Assembly (NCBI GenBank): GCA_031263965.1
Contig: JAISES010000094.1
Span: 1-8,326, forward strand
Length of the DNA stretch: 8,326 nucleotides
DNA from: Prevotella sp.
GTDB taxonomy: Bacteria; Bacteroidota; Bacteroidia; Bacteroidales; Dysgonomonadaceae
Direction: 5' to 3'
The position numbers were made by a program, and so were the translations under genes. Positions 1 to 4,992 of this stretch are shown here, piece by piece (within the stretch, counting starts at the first letter, position 1; the number at the start of each line of letters is the position of its first letter). The notes beneath the pieces were generated by a model. That model did not search any database. It was given only the letters and a program-made list of their open reading frames with translations, and had not been told where the DNA came from.

Positions 1-126
1 GTGTAAAACATATTCCTTATTTCTTGTTTAGATTAACTAATATTTATGCATAAAAAAACTCCACAAGAATTCGGGTTGATCCCAACAAAGTCATTAAAAA
101 TTAAGAATGAGAAATGGATGAAAATG

Positions 127-155
127 TGTAGAGGTTTGTTACTTTTTAGTTAAAA
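127..155 (+). repeat. 29-bp direct repeat, left copy
   Basis: The core is GTTTGTTACTTTTTAGTTAA. The 29-bp unit recurs at 239-267 with 28 of 29 positions identical (one G/A difference near the 5' end). The pair exactly brackets the heptamer array, as expected if the array sits inside a duplicated segment or if the two copies recombine. Seen directly; its function is unknown. Confidence 0.85.
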
Positions 156-160
156 ACGGG

Positions 161-237
161 AAAAGTGAAAAACGAAGAGTGAAAAGTGAAAAATCTTGTA
201 TCTTGTATCTCGTAACTTGTAACTAGTAACTCGTTCA
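161..237. repeat. Degenerate heptamer tandem array (11 units)
   Basis: Bases 161-237 divide into eleven 7-nt units with no gaps. The first five are of the AAAAGTG type (161, 168, 175, 182, 189), with units such as AAGAGTG and AAAAACG. The next six are of the TTGTATC/TTGTAAC type (196, 203, 210, 217, 224, 231), with units such as TCGTAAC and TAGTAAC. Both families keep the same 7-nt register, so the array changes sequence but not phase. Short heptameric intergenic repeats are known from other bacteria (cyanobacterial STRRs are one example); a relation to those is not claimed. Slipped-strand replication is the likely origin. Confidence 0.8.
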
Positions 238-238
238 C

Positions 239-267
239 TGTAGAAGTTTGTTACTTTTTAGTTAAAA
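239..267 (+). repeat. 29-bp direct repeat, right copy
   Basis: Second copy of the repeat at 127-155, offset by exactly 112 bp. It ends 2 nt before the first hairpin of the fold-back element, so it joins the heptamer array to that element. Confidence 0.85.
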
Positions 268-269
268 TA

Positions 270-487
270 GCTCTGAAAGAGCGTAATCTATTAGCGTAGG
301 GCAACGCCATACGACCTTGAATGTGAATGAAACGACGCCCTGTAAGGGCATAATCAATAATTCGCTTTCTGATGTTGCCCTTTGGCTTCGCTTCACTCTG
401 CCGAACGATGTTTCAGGGCGTCGTTGATACCTTCACTGATACACAGGGCGTTGTCCTGTGCCGGGAGATATAAGGCTTTCAGCCTTA
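270..487. repeat. Fold-back palindromic element (BIME/MITE-like)
   Basis: Small hairpins are arranged symmetrically. Outer hairpins: 270-282 (GCTCT-GAA-AGAGC) and, in the opposite orientation, 472-484 (AGGCT-TTC-AGCCT, stem extending to 471-487 as TAAGGCT/AGCCTTA). Middle hairpins, both 19 nt: 295-313, and 442-460 whose reverse complement matches 295-313 at 12 of 19 positions including the CAACGCC core. An inner perfect 12-bp inverted repeat, AACGACGCCCTG at 331-342, pairs with 414-425, and a further hairpin lies at 337-349 (GCCCT-GTA-AGGGC). The order A-B-C...C'-B'-A' is that of a bacterial interspersed mosaic element or a non-autonomous fold-back element. No transposase lies in the window. 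Mobility by a RAYT/Y1 transposase is inference. Confidence 0.7.
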
Positions 488-562
488 ACTTAATGGTATT
501 GTGTTAAACCAAAAGAAAAAAGCAAAAAATCCATCTGAAAATACCTATAAAAAAGATTTGCT

Positions 563-613
563 ATAAAATTTAAACAGTTTCTTAATATTTTCGATAAAAT
601 TTAAATAGTTTCT
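563..613 (+). promoter_or_regulatory. Tandem motif pair, candidate operator
   Basis: Two 20-nt copies, ATAAAATTTAAACAGTTTCT at 563-582 and the same with one change (AAAT for AAAC) at 594-613, differ at a single base. They are spaced 31 nt start to start, about three DNA turns, so a protein would meet both on one face. The second copy ends 12 nt before the response-regulator ATG. A 17-nt core, AAATTTAAAYRGTTTCT, occurs again at 7164-7180 before the isomerase gene. The AAAC-N-GTTT centre is palindromic in copies one and three. A binding site is inferred; the protein is unknown and autoregulation is only one possibility. Confidence 0.5.
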
Positions 614-625
614 AAGATTCAGGAT

Positions 626-1978
626 ATGGACAAAAAAGGTAAAATATTGCTAGTCGATGATAATGAGGATATATTGTTTGCCCTCAATGCATTGTTGCTT
701 CCCCATGTAGAGAAAGTAAAAGCAACTACAATACCCGAAAAAACAGAGAAGTATATTGATGAATATCAACCGGATATTATTTTACTTGATATGAACTTTC
801 AACGCGATACGGTAAGTGGAAAAGAAGGCTTCTTCTGGTTGGATAAAATACTAAAAGCAGACCCCACGGCAGTGGTGATATTGATGACCGCATATGCCGA
901 TACCGAAAAAGCAGTGCAGGCAATTAAGGCCGGAGCTACTGATTTCATCGCCAAACCCTGGGAAAATGAAAAATTACTGGCTACGATCCTCTCCGGTTTG
1001 AAACTGAAAGAATCGCAAAAGCAGGTAGATACGCTCAAAAGCCAGGTACAGGCATTGAATACGTCCGAATCGGGTCTGGAAATAATAGGAGAATCGGAAG
1101 CCATGCAAGAGGTTTTCTCTTTGATAGATAAATTGTCGGGCACAGACGCCAATATCCTGATCCTGGGTGAAAACGGAACAGGCAAAGACTTGGTAGCAAA
1201 GGCAATTTATAATAATTCTCCCCGGGCCAAAAATATATTTGTCAGCATCGATTTGGGAAGTATCTCCGAATCCCTGTTCGAGAGCGAGCTCTTTGGCTAT
1301 GAGAAAGGAGCCTTCACTGATGCGAAAAAAGAAAAGTCCGGCAGAATGGAAATCGCATCCGGAGGCACTTTGTTTCTCGATGAAATTGCTAACCTGTCCA
1401 TCCCTATGCAGGCTAAGATGCTTACCGCAATAGAAAAGAAAAGCATATTCCGGTTAGGATCGACGAAAGATATCCCGATTGATGTCCGCTTTATAAGCGC
1501 TACCAATGCGGATATTTACCAGTCGGTGGAGGACGGGGATTTCAGGCAGGATTTGCTTTATCGGATTAACACGATCGAAATACACATCCCTCCTCTGCGA
1601 GACAGGGGGAATGATATAATCCTGCTTGCCGAACATTTTCTTCGTAAGTATGCATATAAATATAAAAAGGATGTACAGGGCTTTTCTGTTGATATAAAGA
1701 AGAAACTGTTGGCATACGATTGGCCGGGAAATGTACGGGAATTACAAAATGCTGTCGAGAGAGCCGTGATTCTGTCTAATGGCAGGTTGCTGAGAACGGA
1801 CGATTTTACTTTTTCACCTCCTAAAATCAAAAACAGGAAAGAAGTTTTAGATTTGGAGACGATAGAGCGCGAGGCGATAGAAAAAGCGTTGAAATTGAGC
1901 GATGGCAATTTAAATAAGGCTGCCGGCATGTTAGGCATCAGCAGATTTGCATTGTACCGGAAAATAAATAAGAGATAA
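626..1978 (+). CDS. NtrC-family sigma-54 response regulator
   Basis: This is a three-domain transcription activator that, once phosphorylated by its kinase, should use ATP to open sigma-54 promoters. Receiver domain, about residues 6-122: acidic pair D11/D12, phospho-acceptor D55, T88 and K110. AAA+ domain, about 150-385: Walker A GENGTGKD at 181-188, Walker B GGTLFLDEI near 246-254, sensor I RFISATN and sensor II WPGNVREL. A Fis-type helix-turn-helix closes the 450-residue protein (LNKAAGMLGISRFALYRKI). The sigma-54 contact loop, normally GAFTGA, reads GAFTDA at 228-233. The stretch after D55 is longer than in classical NtrC; from memory, that insertion and the Asp are typical of a Bacteroidetes subfamily. 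The start at 626 places the receiver strand directly after MDKKGK. The stop overlaps the kinase start by 1 nt (TAATG), so the two are probably translationally coupled. Targets are not visible here. Confidence 0.95.
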   Translation: MDKKGKILLVDDNEDILFALNALLLPHVEKVKATTIPEKTEKYIDEYQPDIILLDMNFQRDTVSGKEGFFWLDKILKADPTAVVILMTAYADTEKAVQAIKAGATDFIAKPWENEKLLATILSGLKLKESQKQVDTLKSQVQALNTSESGLEIIGESEAMQEVFSLIDKLSGTDANILILGENGTGKDLVAKAIYNNSPRAKNIFVSIDLGSISESLFESELFGYEKGAFTDAKKEKSGRMEIASGGTLFLDEIANLSIPMQAKMLTAIEKKSIFRLGSTKDIPIDVRFISATNADIYQSVEDGDFRQDLLYRINTIEIHIPPLRDRGNDIILLAEHFLRKYAYKYKKDVQGFSVDIKKKLLAYDWPGNVRELQNAVERAVILSNGRLLRTDDFTFSPPKIKNRKEVLDLETIEREAIEKALKLSDGNLNKAAGMLGISRFALYRKINKR

Positions 1979-3270
1979 TGAAGAAATATAAGAGATCTTT
2001 AGTCGCCCGTATTCTTTTGTTGATCCTGTTATCCTTAGCTATAGGCTTGTCTTTTGGCTGTCATATCTATTGGGCGGTATTGCCCTTGATAATAACCGCA
2101 ATCTGGTCGGCTCGATTGTTATTCGGATTCTTCTACAGAACGGTAACAGATATTAGCCGTTTGATAAATGCCATCCGGTTTTCGGAGTTCAATATCTCGT
2201 TCAAGGGGTTTGAGGATAAAGGCCTTTATCCGGAATTGGTTTCCGAAATGGAAAAAGCAATAATCCAGTTCAATAAAAAAGTATATGATATACAAGCCGA
2301 ACAAAATTTCTATGATATTTTACTGAACAGGATCGATGCCGGACTTATTGTGATAGACGAATCAAAAGAGGTGAGATGGATAAATAAAGCGGCTCTGGAT
2401 ATTCTGGGAAAGCCTCAACCCCGGCTTCTTAACGATTTGCAGGTGGTCTCCGCCGAATTGCCTGTAATATTAGATAAATTAAATCCGAGTGAAACACGGA
2501 CAATAAAGATACAGAATAACAAGAAAGAATATCGATTGTTGGTAACTGCGGTTATGTTTAATATAAAAGGGCTGTCCCAAAAACTGATAACTTTCAAGAA
2601 TATACAATCGGCATTGGATGAGAATGAGAGTGAGGCATGGAAAAAATTAATCAAGGTTCTTACTCATGAAATGATGAATTCGATAGCTCCTATTATCTCT
2701 TTAGCCGATACTTTTTCAAAACCGGATGCACAACAAGGGCAGGATATGGTGTACGGAGCGATGAAAACGATACATCGCCGCAGCAAAAGTCTTGTTGAAT
2801 TTGTAAATAATTATAAAAAACTCACTCATATCCCTCTTCCGGATTATAGTTTGTTTGAAGCCGGAGAGTTAATAAATGATATAACGAATCTATTCGTCGC
2901 AAATGGAGTAAAACTTACAGTGTCCGGCATAGAAAAAATAACTATCAATGCCGACAGGGGACAAATAGAGCAAGTCTTAATCAACCTGATCAAAAATGCA
3001 TGCGAAGCTTCGTCCGGAAGAGAAAACCCGGATGTAAAAATCGGGATTTCAAAAAATGAATACCAACGCCCTGTTATCATTGTGTCTGATAATGGCTATG
3101 GAATTCCTGAAGAACAACTCGATAAAATATTCATCCCTTTTTTCTCCACCAAAAAAGAAGGGTCGGGAATAGGACTTAGTATTTGCAGGCAGATAATCAG
3201 CGCGCACGGAGGTGCGATATCTGTTGTTTCGGAGGTGAATAAAGGAACGCAGGTTACTGTCCGGCTGTAG
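1978..3270 (+). CDS. NtrY-like membrane sensor histidine kinase
   Basis: Partner of the preceding regulator, overlapping it by 1 nt. It is 430 residues. Two closely spaced hydrophobic segments at about 8-28 and 31-52 leave almost no periplasmic loop, so sensing is probably within the membrane or cytoplasm. A linker with HAMP-like character (about 53-105) precedes a PAS-like domain (about 108-212, including GLIVIDESKEVRWINKAAL). The phospho-accepting H230 lies in THEMMNSIAPI, an H-box of the NtrY-like type. The ATPase domain shows the N-box NLIKNACEA with N340, G1 DNGYGIPE with D371, F-box IFIPFFSTKK and G2 GSGIGL at 395-400, so all catalytic boxes are intact. The last 17 bp overlap the 3' end of pssA on the other strand, and no terminator is seen between them. 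The signal is unknown. Confidence 0.94.
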   Translation: MKKYKRSLVARILLLILLSLAIGLSFGCHIYWAVLPLIITAIWSARLLFGFFYRTVTDISRLINAIRFSEFNISFKGFEDKGLYPELVSEMEKAIIQFNKKVYDIQAEQNFYDILLNRIDAGLIVIDESKEVRWINKAALDILGKPQPRLLNDLQVVSAELPVILDKLNPSETRTIKIQNNKKEYRLLVTAVMFNIKGLSQKLITFKNIQSALDENESEAWKKLIKVLTHEMMNSIAPIISLADTFSKPDAQQGQDMVYGAMKTIHRRSKSLVEFVNNYKKLTHIPLPDYSLFEAGELINDITNLFVANGVKLTVSGIEKITINADRGQIEQVLINLIKNACEASSGRENPDVKIGISKNEYQRPVIIVSDNGYGIPEEQLDKIFIPFFSTKKEGSGIGLSICRQIISAHGGAISVVSEVNKGTQVTVRL

Positions 3271-3988
3271 TATCTTGCTGTTTCGTACCCGATTGTTGTA
3301 TAATAGACAGGGCTATGTACAGCAGAATTCCGGCAGATATTCCTATTATGCCTACGCATACAACCATTCCTATTATAAAAGCAATGAGGAAATAACGGTA
3401 TTCGTTTCCTTTCAATTTGAGACTTTTTACTTTCAACGAGAACATCGGTATCTCAGATATCATAAGAAGCGAGAAAACTAAAATCCCAACAAGAAAAGTG
3501 TAAATCAAGGGTGGAGTTATTACCGGCGCTGTAAATGTAAGCCCATAACAGAAACTTACCCAGAACAGGGCATTGGCAGGGGTGTTAAGTCCGATAAAAG
3601 ATTCGGTTTGGCGTTTATCTACATTGAATTTGGCCAATCGGAGTCCCGAAAATATAGCCAGTAAAAAAGCTAAATATGGTAAATATCCTATCACTATCGG
3701 GTTATGGGATATTTTAAATACATTCTCCGAGAGGAAATAATATACAGCGACGCTGGGCGCAAACCCAAAGCTTATACAATCGGCTAATGAATCCAGTTCT
3801 TTACCCATAGGTGAATATGCTTTCAGGAATCTTGCCGCGAAGCCATCCGAGAAGTCAAAGAAAGCTGCTATTATTACCCAGATTACAACCAGCTTGTATT
3901 CTCCCTGAAAAGCCATGACTGAAGCAACACACCCTGAAAACAGATTGAAAGAAGTAAATATATTTGGTATGGATTTTCTGATATTCAT
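3254..3988 (-). CDS. pssA: CDP-diacylglycerol-serine O-phosphatidyltransferase
   Basis: Transfers the phosphatidyl group of CDP-diacylglycerol to L-serine, releasing CMP and making phosphatidylserine, at the inner membrane. The complete CDP-alcohol phosphotransferase signature is present: D45-xx-D48-G49-xx-A52-R53-x8-G62-xxx-D66-xxx-D70, within FDFSDGFAARFLKAYSPMGK and the residues after it. The N-terminus IRKSIPNIFTSFNLFSGC is typical of bacterial type II PssA. The rest is a run of hydrophobic helices, and the 244-residue length fits the family. The final ~15 residues (QQSGTKQQDTTAGQ) are hydrophilic and lie in and next to the tail-to-tail overlap with the kinase gene. The start codon overlaps the psd stop by 1 nt, so translation is probably coupled, and the product is the substrate of the Psd encoded just upstream. 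Confidence 0.96.
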   Translation of the reverse strand: MNIRKSIPNIFTSFNLFSGCVASVMAFQGEYKLVVIWVIIAAFFDFSDGFAARFLKAYSPMGKELDSLADCISFGFAPSVAVYYFLSENVFKISHNPIVIGYLPYLAFLLAIFSGLRLAKFNVDKRQTESFIGLNTPANALFWVSFCYGLTFTAPVITPPLIYTFLVGILVFSLLMISEIPMFSLKVKSLKLKGNEYRYFLIAFIIGMVVCVGIIGISAGILLYIALSIIQQSGTKQQDTTAGQ

Positions 3989-4650
3989 TATGCGAATTTA
4001 GCAATAATGGTTTGGTTTCCTGTTACTTTCTGGTTCATTTCAACTAGTATTTCAGTTCCCGTCGGAAGATATACATCAACACGCGAACCCAATTTTATAA
4101 AACCCAGGTGTTCGTCTATGTGGGCTGTTTCCCCAACTTCGGCATATGTAACAATGCGGCGGGCCATTGCTCCTGCTATTTGGCGCAGCAAGATACGGTG
4201 ACGTTCATCTTCTGTTTCCATCACGACTGTTGAACGCTCGTTTTCCGTGCTCGATTTTGGTAAATATGCTGCCATAAAACGTCCTTCATGATGCTTGGTC
4301 AACAGCACTTTTCCATTGATAGGATACCAATTGGCATGCACATTGAACGGAGACATGAATATGGAGACAATTATGCGTTTATCTTTGAAATACTCTCCTT
4401 CATAAACTTCTTCTATGGCTACGACTCTACCATCGGCAGAGGCAACGACTATTCCATCGGTATTTCCCTTGAATTGCCGGTAAGGGCTCCTGTAGAAATT
4501 AAGTACGATACCAAATAATACTAAGGAAGTTCCGCCTGCGACATAAGATAAAAGAGTGAGGCGGGAAAAATGCCATAATATACCGTTTAATAATACAAGT
4601 ACTATAAAATATATTGTTAATACACCCCGTCCTTCGTGATGAACTTTCAT
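3988..4650 (-). CDS. psd: Phosphatidylserine decarboxylase proenzyme (short type)
   Basis: Decarboxylates phosphatidylserine to phosphatidylethanolamine at the inner membrane. It is 220 residues, the short pyruvoyl-dependent class. Two hydrophobic segments lie at about 10-27 and 32-51. The catalytic part then shows VASADGRV with D73, SPFNVHANWYP with H105, STENERST at 134-141, QIAGAMARRIVTYAEVG, and the self-cleavage site LGSR with Gly188-Ser189. Cleavage there gives a large beta chain and a small alpha chain of about 32 residues starting with the pyruvoyl group. GSR instead of the GST of the long E. coli-type enzyme is normal for short forms. The start at 4650 gives MKVHHEGRG, which matches the N-termini I recall for Bacteroidales homologues (basic/His-rich, then the first helix). 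It is the first gene of the psd-pssA operon, 35 bp from a good promoter. Confidence 0.96.
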   Translation of the reverse strand: MKVHHEGRGVLTIYFIVLVLLNGILWHFSRLTLLSYVAGGTSLVLFGIVLNFYRSPYRQFKGNTDGIVVASADGRVVAIEEVYEGEYFKDKRIIVSIFMSPFNVHANWYPINGKVLLTKHHEGRFMAAYLPKSSTENERSTVVMETEDERHRILLRQIAGAMARRIVTYAEVGETAHIDEHLGFIKLGSRVDVYLPTGTEILVEMNQKVTGNQTIIAKFA

Positions 4651-4685
4651 TATTATGATTATAAAGTAAGCTAATTAATAACGTG

Positions 4686-4717
4686 CAAAAATATCTTTAT
4701 TTAGCGATATATACAAA
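4686..4717 (-). promoter_or_regulatory. Promoter of psd-pssA
   Basis: Read on the - strand, TTTG (4717-4714) is followed after 20 nt by TATTTTTG (4693-4686), an exact match to the Bacteroidetes TTTG-N19-21-TAnnTTTG housekeeping promoter. Transcription would begin near 4680 and leave a leader of about 30 nt before the psd ATG. The leader is A/T-rich with no Shine-Dalgarno sequence, as usual in this phylum. Confidence 0.75.
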
Positions 4718-4740
4718 TTTGACATCTGAAAATATTAAAG

Positions 4741-4767
4741 AATACCGGTCTGTGGGTTGATTATGTT
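4741..4767 (+). repeat. 27-bp inverted repeat, left arm
   Basis: Begins AATACCGGTCTGTGG. Its reverse complement is found at 7109-7135 with 26 of 27 positions identical. The two arms flank the LTA synthase-like gene and face each other across about 2.4 kb. Confidence 0.88.
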
Positions 4768-4777
4768 CAATTTCTCG

Positions 4778-4810
4778 CGTCATTGCTTCGGGTAAACCCT
4801 CGCAATGACG
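4778..4810. repeat. Hairpin repeat of the CGTCATTGCGAG type
   Basis: A perfect 9-bp stem, CGTCATTGC (4778-4786) with GCAATGACG (4802-4810), encloses an inner GGG-TAAA-CCC stem (4790-4799). The segment CTCGCAATGACGGGA (4799-4813) is repeated in the same orientation at 7074-7088. From memory, repeats with the core CGTCATTGCGAG...GAAGCAAT occur in intergenic DNA of many unrelated bacteria. No T-run follows on either strand, so it is not a typical terminator. Confidence 0.78.
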
Positions 4811-4933
4811 GGAAAGAGAAGAAAGAACTATAATATGTGCTTTTTCATGGATTTGTTCCGGTGTTGCGCAGCATCAGTTATTTAATCCGGTATCTGCAAA
4901 GGAATATTACCGGTTATAATGATGCAAAGGAAA

Positions 4934-4966
4934 TTTGCAGTAAATGGATAAAATTTATTACTTTTG
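4934..4966 (+). promoter_or_regulatory. Promoter of the LTA synthase-like gene
   Basis: TTTG at 4934-4937 and TACTTTTG at 4959-4966 are 21 nt apart and match the Bacteroidetes -33/-7 consensus (TAnnTTTG exactly). Transcription would start near 4971-4975, leaving a leader of about 20 nt without a Shine-Dalgarno sequence (CTAACTATAAATACGT before the ATG). Confidence 0.72.
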
Positions 4967-4992
4967 CCGCATTTACCTAACTATAAATACGT

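Larger units (their letters stand above)
1..625. other. Gene-free, repeat-rich upstream region
   Basis: No reading frame here has protein-like character or a recognisable domain. Bases 1-92 are AT-rich and featureless apart from short runs; whether they contain the end of an upstream gene cannot be told. From 93 onward the region is layered with repeats: a loose heptad-like AT run (about 93-127), two direct repeats around a heptamer array (127-267), a fold-back palindromic element (about 270-487), and two tandem motif copies before the first start codon (563-613). No exact Bacteroidetes TAnnTTTG box is visible between 490 and 625, so the promoter of the downstream two-component operon is not assigned. 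Confidence 0.7.
4651..4992. other. Divergent psd / transferase intergenic region
   Basis: This 342-bp spacer holds the psd promoter (4686-4717), one arm of a 27-bp inverted repeat (4741-4767), a long hairpin (4778-4810) and the transferase promoter (4934-4966). Between 4814 and 4930 I see no gene. There is a 10-bp direct repeat, TGCAAAGGAA, at 4895-4904 and 4923-4932, and an inverted CTGCAAA/TTTGCAG pair (4894-4900, 4934-4940) whose right arm covers the -33 element. These could be operator sites, but the evidence is slight. Confidence 0.65.

Noticed and set aside
270..487. A CRISPR array or tRNA/ncRNA gene in the hairpin-rich region
   Set aside because: Repeats are not evenly spaced and occur in opposite orientations with no spacer pattern; no cloverleaf or known RNA motif could be drawn.
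553..593. Promoter for the two-component operon (AAGATTTG at 553-560 or TATTTTCG at 586-593)
   Set aside because: Each has one mismatch in the -7 box, and neither has a TTTG at 19-21 nt upstream (the nearest for 586 is 25 nt away), so no promoter is called.
621..628. AGGA as a Shine-Dalgarno site for the response regulator
   Set aside because: It ends one base before the ATG, too close to work as a ribosome binding site, and Bacteroidetes rarely use one.
799..1185. A 128-codon - strand open frame inside the response regulator
   Set aside because: It lies opposite the receiver and the start of the AAA+ domain, both clearly coding on the + strand. Its composition is what a reverse-strand shadow gives.
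4329..4346. sigma-54-like TGGCATGC...TTGA sequence
   Set aside because: It lacks the GC of the -12 element and lies inside psd coding sequence on the opposite strand, far from any start codon in that direction.
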